From assembly GCF_039537985.1 (NCBI RefSeq), contig NZ_BAABBN010000017.1, positions 294,856 through 358,855 of the forward strand: 64,000 nucleotides of DNA, in the 5' to 3' direction. A model generated the notes under the pieces. The model was not told the DNA's origin, did not search any database, and worked only from the letters and a program-made list of their open reading frames with translations. The stretch comes from Litoribacillus peritrichatus (lineage in GTDB: Bacteria; Pseudomonadota; Gammaproteobacteria; Pseudomonadales; Litoribrevibacteraceae). Below are positions 15,689 through 24,236 of this stretch, in pieces. Made by a program: the position numbers and the translations under genes. How positions within the stretch are numbered: position 1 is the first letter of the stretch; every line of letters begins with the position of its first letter.

Positions 15689-17011
15689 ATGACGACGCTC
15701 TCCATTTCATCGAAAGAATATGTTCAACGACGACAAACTCTGATGGAAATGATGGCTCCTAACAGCATTGCCATTCTTCCCGCTGCGTCGGTCAAAATGC
15801 GCAACCGGGATGCGGAGTTTAATTTTCGGCAGGATAGCGATTTTCAATACCTGACCGGATTCGATGAGCCGGAAGCGGTGGCGGTGCTGATACCGGGCCG
15901 GGAACATGGTGAGTACATTGTTTTTTGTCGTGAGCGTAAACGTGAAGAAGAGATCTGGACGGGTTATCGTTCCGGGCCGGAAGGGGCCATTGAAAAATAC
16001 GGTGCGCATGATGCGTTCCCGATCATTGACATTGATGAAATATTGCCGGGGATGATTGAAGGCCGTGATCGCGTTTATTACTCCATGGGTTGCGACACTC
16101 AATTTGATCAGCAGGTCATGGAATGGGTCAATGCGATTAAAGCCAAAGCGCGCAGTGGGGCACACCCGCCGGGAGAGTTTGCGGCGTTGGATCATTTGTT
16201 ACATGACATGCGGCTGTATAAGTCCGCAGGTGAATTGAATTTGATGCGAAAATCCTCAGAAATTGCCGCGCAAGCACACATTCGGGCGATGAAAATCTGT
16301 CAGCCGGGCATGATGGAATATCAGCTTGAGGCTGAGTTTCTGCATGAGTTTATGAAGAACGGAGCCCGGTCACCGGCTTATACCACCATTGTGGGTGGCG
16401 GTGCCAACGGTTGTATTCTGCATTATGTGGATAATAACCAGGTTTTGACAGATGGAGACCTGGTGTTAATTGACGCCGGTTGTGAACTGGATTTTTATGC
16501 GTCTGATATCACCCGAACGTTCCCAGTTTCCGGTAAGTACTCTGAACCCCAAAAGCAACTCTACCAGTTGGTGTTGGATGCTCAAATGGCGGCCATTGAT
16601 GAAGTTAAGCCAGGCAATCATTGGAATGACCCGCACGTGGCGGCCGTAAAAGTATTGACCGAAGGTTTGGTGGCGCTGGGCTTGCTGAGCGGTGAAGTGA
16701 ATACTCTCATTACAGAAGAGGCTTATAAGCCATTTTATATGCACCGAACCGGTCATTGGTTGGGCATGGACGTGCATGATGTGGGTGAATATAAAGTGGG
16801 TGACGAATGGCGGGTGCTGGAACCGGGTATGGTGATGACGGTTGAGCCTGGCCTTTACATTGCGCCTGATTGTGAAGAAGTGGACGCTAAGTGGCGGGGC
16901 ATCGGCATTCGTATTGAGGATGATGTCATTGTGACCAAAGAGGGTTGTGAAGTGATGACCGATGGTGCACCTAAGACGGTGGAAGCCATTGAAGCCTTGA
17001 TGGCCTCTTAA
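15689..17011 (+). CDS. pepP: Xaa-Pro aminopeptidase
   Basis: PepP removes N-terminal residues that precede proline. The N-terminal domain (FNFRQDSDFQYLTGFDEPEA) and the C-terminal pita-bread domain are both complete. The two-metal site is visible: LIDAGCELDFYASDITRTF (two Asp), FYMHRTGHWLGMDVHDVG (His), MTVEPGLYIAP (Glu) and GIGIRIEDD (Glu). The ATG at 15689 gives 440 residues, equal to E. coli PepP. A TTG at 15668 would add seven residues but has no clear ribosome site. The gene leads the pepP-ubiH-ubiI cluster, as in E. coli. Confidence 0.95.
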   Translation: MTTLSISSKEYVQRRQTLMEMMAPNSIAILPAASVKMRNRDAEFNFRQDSDFQYLTGFDEPEAVAVLIPGREHGEYIVFCRERKREEEIWTGYRSGPEGAIEKYGAHDAFPIIDIDEILPGMIEGRDRVYYSMGCDTQFDQQVMEWVNAIKAKARSGAHPPGEFAALDHLLHDMRLYKSAGELNLMRKSSEIAAQAHIRAMKICQPGMMEYQLEAEFLHEFMKNGARSPAYTTIVGGGANGCILHYVDNNQVLTDGDLVLIDAGCELDFYASDITRTFPVSGKYSEPQKQLYQLVLDAQMAAIDEVKPGNHWNDPHVAAVKVLTEGLVALGLLSGEVNTLITEEAYKPFYMHRTGHWLGMDVHDVGEYKVGDEWRVLEPGMVMTVEPGLYIAPDCEEVDAKWRGIGIRIEDDVIVTKEGCEVMTDGAPKTVEAIEALMAS

Positions 17012-17111
17012 CATCTGATTAGTTTTCAAAACTTTATGACGCTTTCTAAGATACCTGAAAGTAACCAAACTTTTCAGAAAGTATTCAATCGTTTGATTTC
17101 GAGAGACGCAA

Positions 17112-18320
17112 ATGACCGCCAAATCGTATGACTTTGCAATTGTTGGGGGTGGTATGGCCGGATTGACGATGGCTCTGCTGTTGGCTCCGGTTTTAACTCG
17201 GTTTAAAAAAACGTTGGTCTTGATTGAAGCGTTCAACCCGAACGCAGGGCAGTATCAACCGAGCTTTGACGCCAGGTCGACCGCCTTATCGGAAGGCACT
17301 CGTCAGATTCTCGAGGAAATGGGCATCTGGCCTTCGATTGCACAACAAGTGTGCCCGATCAATAAAATACATGTGTCTCAAAAAGGGGGCTTTGGTGCCA
17401 CCCGTATCTATGCTGACGACGTTGATGTGGATGCTTTAGGCTATGTGGTTGAAAATGGCTGGCTGGGTCATCAACTGATGGCGGCGGTCAGCGATTTGGA
17501 TTGCATTTCCTGGTTGGCTCCGGCTCGGGTTCAAGCTGTGGCAACCATTGCTCAGGGTTCACGACTGACGCTGGAAGATGGCGCAGAGATTGAGACGGGG
17601 TTTCTGATGGTCGCCGATGGTGCTCAATCGTCTCTCCGCGCAATGCTTGGCATTCATGCCGAAAAAACGCCATATCATCAGCATGCTTTGGTTTGTAACG
17701 TTGAAACCCGGTTGCCTCATCAGAATGTGGCGTATGAACGTTTTACACCGAATGGGCCGTTGGCCTTGCTGCCGTTAACGGAGCATCGCAGTGCGCTTAT
17801 CTGGAGTGTGCCGGAAGCTCAGGTAGAAGGTCGCATGGCCATGTCGGAGCGGGAGTTTAAGTCCTTGCTGGAACTTGAGTTTGGTACTCGGCTCGGCCCT
17901 ATTGTGAAGGTTGGTGAACGCGCTTCTTACCCTTTAAACTTGATGCTGGTGTCAGATCAGGTACAGCCGGGAGTCGTGTTGCTGGGCAATTCAGCCCACG
18001 CTTTGCACCCGGTGGCCGGCCAGGGGTTTAATTTGATCATCCGGGATTTGGTGTGTTTGAGTCAGTCCATTGAAACACGTCTGGAGAGCCAGCTCTCGTT
18101 GTTGAAGCTTGAATGGCTGACCGACTATCAACAACACAGATACATGGATCAGTGGCTAACTACGTCTTTTTCTCACTGGTTGATTGAGTTGTTTTCGAAT
18201 GATCATAAGTGGCTGACCCGAATGAGGGAGCTTGGCCTGATCGCGCTGGATTGTGTTGCGCCTGCCAAATCCACCTTTGCCCGTCAGGCAATGGGGATGG
18301 GGCTTGGCTCTGCGAATTAA
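17112..18320 (+). CDS. ubiH: 2-octaprenyl-6-methoxyphenol hydroxylase
   Basis: A flavin monooxygenase that hydroxylates ring carbon C1 in ubiquinone synthesis. It shows the N-terminal FAD dinucleotide fold (FAIVGGGMAGLTMALLLAP), the DG motif (MVADGAQSSLR) and the ribose-binding segment LLGNSAHALHPVAGQGFNLI, where the usual GD is GN, as in other UbiH proteins. It has 402 residues and a good RBS (GAGAGACG). It stands between pepP and ubiI. The distinction from UbiI and UbiF rests on gene order and on the PINKIHVSQKGGFGATRI region, which is UbiH-like. Confidence 0.92.
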   Translation: MTAKSYDFAIVGGGMAGLTMALLLAPVLTRFKKTLVLIEAFNPNAGQYQPSFDARSTALSEGTRQILEEMGIWPSIAQQVCPINKIHVSQKGGFGATRIYADDVDVDALGYVVENGWLGHQLMAAVSDLDCISWLAPARVQAVATIAQGSRLTLEDGAEIETGFLMVADGAQSSLRAMLGIHAEKTPYHQHALVCNVETRLPHQNVAYERFTPNGPLALLPLTEHRSALIWSVPEAQVEGRMAMSEREFKSLLELEFGTRLGPIVKVGERASYPLNLMLVSDQVQPGVVLLGNSAHALHPVAGQGFNLIIRDLVCLSQSIETRLESQLSLLKLEWLTDYQQHRYMDQWLTTSFSHWLIELFSNDHKWLTRMRELGLIALDCVAPAKSTFARQAMGMGLGSAN

Positions 18321-18404
18321 GGGCCGTGTTTGGCAGTCAAGTAGTCGGCAGTAGATTGAAATAAAACGCCTAATTGGAAAATATCTCAGGGATCAAGGTG
18401 AGTC

Positions 18405-19670
18405 ATGGACGCAGTTTCTGAAAGTTATGATGTCGCAATCGTAGGCGGTGGCTTAGTCGGTGCAACTCTGGCCTTGCTGTTGGCGGAAAAAGGCCACTCG
18501 ATTGCTTTAATTGAAGCGGGTGCATTTGACAGCGAAGTGCCTGAAACGGCGAATGACCAAGACGGTCACTTCGATCCAAGAGTGGTGGCGCTCACCCAAG
18601 CCTCTGAAATCCTGTTCAAAAACCTCGGTATATGGGCATCCGTTGCTCAGAACCGTGTTTGTCCGTACCAGACGATGGCGGTTTGGGATGGCGACGGCAC
18701 GGGCGAGATTGTCTTTCATGCTCATGAAGCAAACGCCGATCACCTGGGGGTGATTGTTGAAAACTCGTTGTTATTGGCGCACCTTCGGCAAGCATTGATG
18801 AAGTCCGGGACGGTGAAGCTCCTTTCGAATACCAAAGTCAGTCAGCTTGGTCCTATGGCGGAGCATCAGGGGCAGGGCGTCCGCTTCCTGGGGCTAAATG
18901 ATGGCCGGGTGATTGCTACTAAAGTGTTGGTTGCTGCAGACGGCGCGTTATCGGCGGTGCGTTCGATGGCTTCCTTTGCAATGCGGGAGTGGAGTTACAA
19001 CCACCAAGCCATAGTGACCACTGTTCGCACAGAACAGCCTCATCAGTTCACGGCCAGACAAGTGTTTATGAAAGAGGGGCCGTTGGCGTATTTGCCTCTG
19101 CAAACCCATCAGGGTGACGATCACTACTGCTCCATTGTTTGGTCACAGGAACCTGAACGCGCGGAAGCCTTAATGGCGTTGTCTGATCAGGCGTTTTGTG
19201 AGGAAATCGGTAAGGCGCTGGAGTATCGATTGGGGCATGTGACTCAGGTGGATCAGCGCTTTTCTATCCCTTTACGCCAACGACATGCGAAGCAATACAC
19301 CAAAGAGCGCATTGCGTTGATCGGAGATGCGGCGCACACCATTCACCCTTTGGCCGGTCAAGGGGTGAATCTTGGCTTGCTGGATGCGGCGGTTTTGGCG
19401 GAAGAATTACTGAGGTCGTTAGATGCAGGCCTTGATCCTGGTAGCGATCGAACGTTGAAGCGTTATCAGCGTCGCCGGATGGGCCATAACTTATCCATGA
19501 TGGCGGTGATGGAAAGTTTTAAGCAGCTGTTTGCCGAATCTGCGCCGCCTGTGCGTTTTTTCAGGAATGCAGGTATGTCTCTGTTGAATCAACACCCATT
19601 GCTTAAACGATCGATTCTGACTCGGGCGATGGGGTTGGAAGGGGATCTTCCTGCTATGGCTAAAGCTTAA
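18405..19670 (+). CDS. ubiI: 2-octaprenylphenol (C5) hydroxylase, VisC-like
   Basis: The second flavin monooxygenase of the cluster. In E. coli the equivalent gene (visC/ubiI) hydroxylates ring carbon C5 under aerobic conditions. FAD-fold motif VAIVGGGLVGATLALLLA, DG motif VAADGALSAVRSM, and GDAAHTIHPLAGQGVNLGLL are intact. The segment YQTMAVWDGDGTGEIVFHA followed by HLGVIVENSLL matches UbiI rather than UbiH. It has 421 residues and the ATG follows AAGGTGAG. It ends the block; the iron-transport genes start 138 bases later under a separate Fur-type operator. Confidence 0.9.
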   Translation: MDAVSESYDVAIVGGGLVGATLALLLAEKGHSIALIEAGAFDSEVPETANDQDGHFDPRVVALTQASEILFKNLGIWASVAQNRVCPYQTMAVWDGDGTGEIVFHAHEANADHLGVIVENSLLLAHLRQALMKSGTVKLLSNTKVSQLGPMAEHQGQGVRFLGLNDGRVIATKVLVAADGALSAVRSMASFAMREWSYNHQAIVTTVRTEQPHQFTARQVFMKEGPLAYLPLQTHQGDDHYCSIVWSQEPERAEALMALSDQAFCEEIGKALEYRLGHVTQVDQRFSIPLRQRHAKQYTKERIALIGDAAHTIHPLAGQGVNLGLLDAAVLAEELLRSLDAGLDPGSDRTLKRYQRRRMGHNLSMMAVMESFKQLFAESAPPVRFFRNAGMSLLNQHPLLKRSILTRAMGLEGDLPAMAKA

Positions 19671-19760
19671 TCTAATGATTATTAATGCTCTTTTAATTTT
19701 TTAGTCTACGATGAATAACAAAATCGTGATTTATATCAAAGTCGTAATTTAATTGCCTTA

Positions 19761-19779
19761 GATAATAGAAATCATTATT
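19761..19779. promoter_or_regulatory. Fur box upstream of the iron-binding protein
   Basis: The 19 bases at this position match 15 of 19 positions of the Fur consensus (GATAATGATAATCATTATC), with both flanks GATAAT and ATCATTAT intact. It lies 29 bases before the ATG of the Fe(III)-binding protein gene. Iron-dependent repression of the two transport genes downstream is the direct inference. Confidence 0.8.
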
Positions 19780-19808
19780 ATTTGCGTTCAAATCGACTTG
19801 GGGGACTT

Positions 19809-20849
19809 ATGCGTAAAATTATCTCAGCAGTTGCCGTTGCAACTTTGATCACTGGTTGTGGAAACCAAACGGGTGAACCAGAACAGAAAGCGGCTGAAGC
19901 AAAACCTGCAGAACCGGTTACATTGACGGTTTATTCTGCACGTAAAGAACATCTGATTAAGCCATTGTTTGATATGTATACCGAGAAGACAGGTACACAG
20001 ATTCAATACATCACCGATAAAGCTTCACCATTGTTGAGCCGTCTGAAAAGTGAAGGCGAAAACACCCCTGCGGATATGTTGATTACGGTGGATGCCGGCA
20101 ATCTTTGGAAAGCCGCTCAAGACGGTGTGCTTCGCTCTGTTGATTCGGATGCACTGGAGCAGAACGTACCTGCAAATCTTCAGGATGAAAATAACCAGTG
20201 GTTTGGCTTGTCTATTCGTGCCAGAACCATTGTTTATGCCAAAGACCGTGTGAAAGAAGGCGATCTGTCTACTTATGAAGGTTTGGCGGACGCAAACTGG
20301 AAAGGTCGCTTGTGCCTTCGTACATCGAAGAAAGTATATAACCAGTCGTTGGTTGCCAGCATGATCAGCAACCTGGGCGAAGAGAACACAGAAAAAGTCG
20401 TTGCTGGTTGGGTGGATAATCTGGCGACAGATGTATTCTCGAACGATACCAAAGCAATGAATGCTGTTCAGGCGGGTCAGTGTGACGCAACCATCGTGAA
20501 CACCTATTACTTCGGACGTTTGCAGAACAAAACGCCAGACGCAAACTTGGCGATCTTCTGGCCAAACCAGGAAGACCGTGGTGTACACATCAATATCTCT
20601 GGTGCGGGTGTGACCAAACACGCGAAAAACCCGGAAGAAGCCACTGCGCTATTGGCATGGTTGTCATCTGAAGAAGCTCAGCAGCAGTTTGCTCAGTTGA
20701 ATCACGAATATCCGGTGAATGCTAAGGTTTCTGCAACGGAAGAAGTTAAGTCTTGGGGCGACTTTAAGCGCGATGCTTTGAACGTTTCTGAAGCAGGTCG
20801 TTTGCAACCTGATGCAGTAAAATTGATGGATCGTGTTAAATACAGATAA
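19809..20849 (+). CDS. Fe(III) ABC transporter substrate-binding lipoprotein (FbpA/FutA type)
   Basis: A periplasmic ferric-iron receptor. The ATG at 19809 gives 346 residues with a signal peptide and lipobox LITGCGN, so the mature protein is lipid-anchored. The binding-protein domain starts LTVYSARKEHLIKPLFDMY. The C-terminal lobe carries VNTYYFGRL; the adjacent Tyr233-Tyr234 match the tyrosine pair that holds Fe(III) in FbpA and FutA proteins. An upstream in-frame start at 19782 would disrupt the signal peptide. A Fur box stands just upstream, and the permease gene follows after a hairpin. Confidence 0.93.
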   Translation: MRKIISAVAVATLITGCGNQTGEPEQKAAEAKPAEPVTLTVYSARKEHLIKPLFDMYTEKTGTQIQYITDKASPLLSRLKSEGENTPADMLITVDAGNLWKAAQDGVLRSVDSDALEQNVPANLQDENNQWFGLSIRARTIVYAKDRVKEGDLSTYEGLADANWKGRLCLRTSKKVYNQSLVASMISNLGEENTEKVVAGWVDNLATDVFSNDTKAMNAVQAGQCDATIVNTYYFGRLQNKTPDANLAIFWPNQEDRGVHINISGAGVTKHAKNPEEATALLAWLSSEEAQQQFAQLNHEYPVNAKVSATEEVKSWGDFKRDALNVSEAGRLQPDAVKLMDRVKYR

Positions 20850-20855
20850 AATAGA

Positions 20856-20876
20856 CGCCTTTCTTAATAAGGCGAG
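20856..20876 (+). promoter_or_regulatory. Hairpin covering the ribosome site of the permease gene
   Basis: CGCCTT (20856-20861) pairs with AAGGCG (20869-20874) around a 7-base loop, seven bases after the binding-protein stop. The 3' arm is the Shine-Dalgarno sequence AAGGCGAG of the permease. No T-tract follows, so it is not a terminator. It could lower permease translation relative to the binding protein or stabilise the upstream mRNA end. Confidence 0.55.
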
Positions 20877-20885
20877 TTGAATCTG

Positions 20886-22568
20886 GTGGATAACCTATCC
20901 CAAAAGATGTCCGGTCAGCCTCAGGTTGAGCGGACTTCTTCGTATATGGCCTTGGTAAATTGGGTCATTCAAAAACGCTGGTGGTTGCTGGTTTCAGTCA
21001 TCACGTTAAGTGTTTTTATGCCGGTGGCTGTGATTGGCTTGTCTTGGTTAAGTCCACAGACGGAAGATTGGCAGCACCTGATGGACACCGTTCTTAATGA
21101 ACTGATGGTCAATACTCTGGTTCTGGCCGTTGGTGTTGCCTTGGGTGTGTTTGTTCTGGGCGTTTCTTTGGCGTGGCTGACGGCCATGTGTCAGTTTCCT
21201 GGCCGAAATCTGTTTGACTGGGCACTTATGCTGCCTTTTTCTGTTCCGGCTTATGTCATGGCCTTCTGTTTCTTAGGGTTGTTGGACTACAGCGGCCCGA
21301 TTCAAACCTGGATTCGATCCCACCTTTCCGCAGACTTTGATTTGCCGGTAAGAAATGCGGCGGGGGTGATCTGTGTGTTTGTGCTGGCCTTTTATCCCTA
21401 CGTTTATATGTTGGCGCGAACGGCGTTTACCAATCAGGGTCGGGGCCAGATGGATGCGGCACGCGGTTTGGGTTGCAACAGTTGGCAGGCTTTCTGGCGT
21501 GTGATGTTGCCTATGGCCCGGCCCGCTATCGCGGCAGGTATGGCCTTGGCGCTTATGGAAACGCTCGCTGACTTCGGGGCGGTTTCTGTATTTAACTTCG
21601 ATACTTTCACTACAGCGATTTATAAATCCTGGTACGGTTTATTTAATATCTATGCCGCTGCGCAATTGGCTTCGCTGTTGTTGGTGTTCGTTATTTTCTG
21701 TTTGTGGTTAGAGCAAACGGCCCGAGGTCGTGCCAGATACGACCAGAGTGAGCGTCAGCAAAAACAAAATCTGTATCGTTTAACCGGTTGGCAGGCATCG
21801 GCGGCCAGCCTGTACTGCTTGTTGATTTTACTGTTGGCATTTATTTTACCGGTCAGCCAATTGGTATGGTGGGTGGTAGAAACTCAGTTTGAGGATTTCA
21901 ATGCCCGGTTTGTGCAATTGATGGTCAATACGTTAGGGTTGGGGTCAACGGCGGCGGTGATGACTGTAATCATTGCGCTGGTGATGGCGTTTGCTCAACG
22001 GGTGGAAAAGAATCCGGTGTTGGATCGCATGGCGCGTTTCTCAACTTTGGGTTATGCCCTGCCAGGCACGGTGTTAGCGGTGGGCCTGATGGTTTGGTTC
22101 AGCTGGTTGGACAACAGTTTGATCGAAATTGTGCGCAATATTTTCGGTATAAATGTCGGACAATTATTTTTAGGTAGTGTTTTTGCGTTGCTAGTGTCTT
22201 ATAGTGTGCGCTTTTTGGCGGTGGCCTATGGGCCGGTTCAGTCAAGATTGCAGGCAATTCGGCCCAGTTTGCACGAAGCGGCTCAGTCGCTAGGTGCGTC
22301 TCAGCGACAAATTTTGTGGCGCGTATATTTGCCGATGTTACGGCCGGGTATTTTAGTGGCCGGGCTGCTGGTGTTGGTCGATGTGATGAAAGAAATGCCT
22401 GCTACACTGTTGATGCGTCCTTTTGGCTGGGACACATTGGCGGTACGAATTTATGAAATGACGTCAGAAGGTGAGTGGGAACGCGCCGCGTTACCGGCGC
22501 TGACGTTAGTGATTGTAGGCTTGGCGCCGATCATCGTTTTGATGTCTAAGAGTCGTAAAGACCACTAG
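20886..22568 (+). CDS. Fe(III) ABC transporter permease (FbpB type, two fused domains)
   Basis: An inner-membrane permease with two tandem domains of about six helices each. Each half carries an EAA loop that contacts the ATPase: ARGLGCNSWQAFWRVMLPMA in the first and AQSLGASQRQILWRVYLPML in the second. The duplicated layout and length (about 560 residues) fit FbpB/AfuB. I favour GTG at 20886, nine bases after AAGGCGAG; TTG at 20877 is in frame but directly abuts that site. No ATP-binding subunit gene follows: the next gene is gcvT. The ATPase must be encoded elsewhere, or one is shared. Confidence 0.9.
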   Translation: MDNLSQKMSGQPQVERTSSYMALVNWVIQKRWWLLVSVITLSVFMPVAVIGLSWLSPQTEDWQHLMDTVLNELMVNTLVLAVGVALGVFVLGVSLAWLTAMCQFPGRNLFDWALMLPFSVPAYVMAFCFLGLLDYSGPIQTWIRSHLSADFDLPVRNAAGVICVFVLAFYPYVYMLARTAFTNQGRGQMDAARGLGCNSWQAFWRVMLPMARPAIAAGMALALMETLADFGAVSVFNFDTFTTAIYKSWYGLFNIYAAAQLASLLLVFVIFCLWLEQTARGRARYDQSERQQKQNLYRLTGWQASAASLYCLLILLLAFILPVSQLVWWVVETQFEDFNARFVQLMVNTLGLGSTAAVMTVIIALVMAFAQRVEKNPVLDRMARFSTLGYALPGTVLAVGLMVWFSWLDNSLIEIVRNIFGINVGQLFLGSVFALLVSYSVRFLAVAYGPVQSRLQAIRPSLHEAAQSLGASQRQILWRVYLPMLRPGILVAGLLVLVDVMKEMPATLLMRPFGWDTLAVRIYEMTSEGEWERAALPALTLVIVGLAPIIVLMSKSRKDH

Positions 22569-22614
22569 TTTTTCGATGAAGGCTTAATGTATAAACGCTC
22601 GTTCCGGAGGAACC

Positions 22615-23700
22615 ATGGGAAATAAAACAGCTCTGTATCAGTCGCACGTTGATATGAATGCAAAGATCGTCGATTTTGGTGGCTGGGATATGCCAATTCA
22701 TTATGGTTCTCAAATTGAAGAACACAATGCGGTTCGTCAGGACGCAGGCATGTTCGATGTCTCACACATGACCGTCGTTGATGTCACTGGCGCTGACAGC
22801 CAGGCTTATTTACAGTTTTTATTGGCCAATGATGTGGCGCGTTTGACTGAAAAAGGCAAAGCCTTATACAGTGGTATGTTGAACGAAGATGGACAAGTGT
22901 TAGACGATTTGATCGTTTATAACATGGAAGGTTGGTATCGTGTCGTTGTAAACTGCGCGACACGTGAAAAAGACTTGGCTTGGATGGCCAAACAGGCAGA
23001 GCGTTTTCAGGTCGAACTGACGGAACAATCTTCGCTGGCGATGGTTGCCGTGCAAGGCCCGGCTGCGATTGAGAAAGCTCTGACGGTATTTGATGCTGGT
23101 CAACAAGCGGTGACTAAAGAATTAAAAGTGTTCCAAGGTCTGGAAGCCGGTGATTATTTCATTGGCCGTACCGGTTATACCGGTGAAGATGGCCTGGAAG
23201 TGATGGTTCCTGAAAGCGATGTAGCTGCTTTCTGGAGCAAGTTGGCGGAAGCGGGTGTTCGCCCCTGCGGTTTGGGTGCGCGCGATACCTTGCGTTTAGA
23301 AGCCGGTATGAATTTGTACGGTTCGGACATGGATGAAAGCGTGTCTCCGCTGGTCTCCAATATGGCTTGGACGGTGGCCTGGAAGCCGGAAGACAGAGAT
23401 TTCATTGGCCGTGCTGCATTAGAAGCAGAGAAAGCGGATGGGCCTAAAACTAAACTGGTTGGTTTAGTGCTTGAAGAAAAAGGTGTGTTACGTGGCCACC
23501 AAAAAGTCATTGTTGATGGTGTTGGTGAAGGTGAAACCACCAGTGGTACATTTTCCCCTACCTTGGGGCACGCGATTGCATTGGCCCGGGTACCTGCTGA
23601 AACCGGTGAACATGCTGTGGTTGAAGTTCGTAAGAAATTATTAAACGTACGTGTTGTAAGACCGCCATTTGTACGTAACGGAAAGAAAGTATTCGAATAA
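22615..23700 (+). CDS. gcvT: Glycine cleavage system T protein (aminomethyltransferase)
   Basis: GcvT transfers the methylene group from aminomethyl-lipoyl GcvH to tetrahydrofolate and releases ammonia. The protein (361 residues) shows [28 protein letters not shown] with the conserved His, [29 protein letters not shown] and [13 protein letters not shown]. The start follows a strong GGAGGAA, which sits inside a small palindrome. It begins the gcvT-gcvH pair. No glycine riboswitch fits in the 46-base gap to the iron permease, so the gene is either read from the iron operon or has a promoter inside it. Confidence 0.96.
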   Translation: MGNKTALYQSHVDMNAKIVDFGGWDMPIHYGSQIEEHNAVRQDAGMFDVSHMTVVDVTGADSQAYLQFLLANDVARLTEKGKALYSGMLNEDGQVLDDLIVYNMEGWYRVVVNCATREKDLAWMAKQAERFQVELTEQSSLAMVAVQGPAAIEKALTVFDAGQQAVTKELKVFQGLEAGDYFIGRTGYTGEDGLEVMVPESDVAAFWSKLAEAGVRPCGLGARDTLRLEAGMNLYGSDMDESVSPLVSNMAWTVAWKPEDRDFIGRAALEAEKADGPKTKLVGLVLEEKGVLRGHQKVIVDGVGEGETTSGTFSPTLGHAIALARVPAETGEHAVVEVRKKLLNVRVVRPPFVRNGKKVFE

Positions 23701-23726
23701 AATTTTACTGCTGAGGACGATAAAAA

Positions 23727-24119
23727 ATGAGCCAAATCCCTGCTGATTTAAAATACGTTGATACCCACGAGTGGTTGCGTCTAGAAACAGATGGCACTGT
23801 TACAGTTGGCATTACAGATCATGCACAATCGCTTTTGGGAGACGTTGTTTACGTTGAACATCCTGAAGTTGACAGTGAACTTGAAACCGGCGAAGAAGCC
23901 GGTGTGGTTGAGTCTGTAAAAGCTGCATCTGACATTTATATGCCGATTTCGGGTACTGTTGTTGCGGTGAACGAAGCGCTGGAAGACGCGCCAGAGACGG
24001 TAAACTCTGACCCTTATCATGAAGGCTGGTTCTTCAAGATCAAACCTTCCAGTCCGGAAGAGTTGGATCAATTGCTGGATGCTGAGGCTTACGCAGAAAA
24101 GTGCGAAGCGGAAGATTAA
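23727..24119 (+). CDS. gcvH: Glycine cleavage system H protein
   Basis: GcvH is the lipoyl carrier that shuttles the aminomethyl group between the P, T and L proteins. Length is 130 residues, typical. The lipoylation site is the lysine in [20 protein letters not shown], in the standard context ESVKA. It also has the N-terminal [14 protein letters not shown] and the C-terminal [15 protein letters not shown]. The RBS GAGGA precedes the ATG. A hairpin terminator follows, so gcvTH and gcvPA-PB are likely separate or partly separate transcripts. Confidence 0.97.
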   Translation: MSQIPADLKYVDTHEWLRLETDGTVTVGITDHAQSLLGDVVYVEHPEVDSELETGEEAGVVESVKAASDIYMPISGTVVAVNEALEDAPETVNSDPYHEGWFFKIKPSSPEELDQLLDAEAYAEKCEAED

Positions 24120-24133
24120 GCATTGTATGAATT

Positions 24134-24163
24134 AAAACGGGGCATTTGCCCCGTTTTGTGTTT
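24134..24163 (+). terminator. Intrinsic terminator after gcvH
   Basis: A 10-bp perfect stem (24134-24143 with 24148-24157, AAAACGGGGC with GCCCCGTTTT) around a four-base loop, ending in a T-rich stretch (TTTTGTGTTT). It lies 14 bases after the gcvH stop. Confidence 0.88.
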
Positions 24164-24236
24164 CTGAAGCAAGACAAAAATTGTCTACGTGGTTAGCTTT
24201 TTAGTCTCTGATTATTCTATTTATTTGAGGTAACTC

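Noticed and set aside
16466..17236. A 256-codon minus-strand frame opposite the end of pepP and the start of ubiH
   Set aside because: It overlaps two well-supported genes, and its composition (rich in Ile, His, Arg, Asn) is that of a reverse-frame shadow.
20025..20621. A 198-codon minus-strand frame opposite the iron-binding protein gene
   Set aside because: Shadow of a well-supported gene with signal peptide and Tyr-Tyr motif on the plus strand.
22569..22614. Glycine riboswitch upstream of gcvT
   Set aside because: Only 46 bases separate the iron permease stop from gcvT, too short for the aptamers. The 117 bases before gcvPA hold a terminator and no aptamer-like pairing that I can see.
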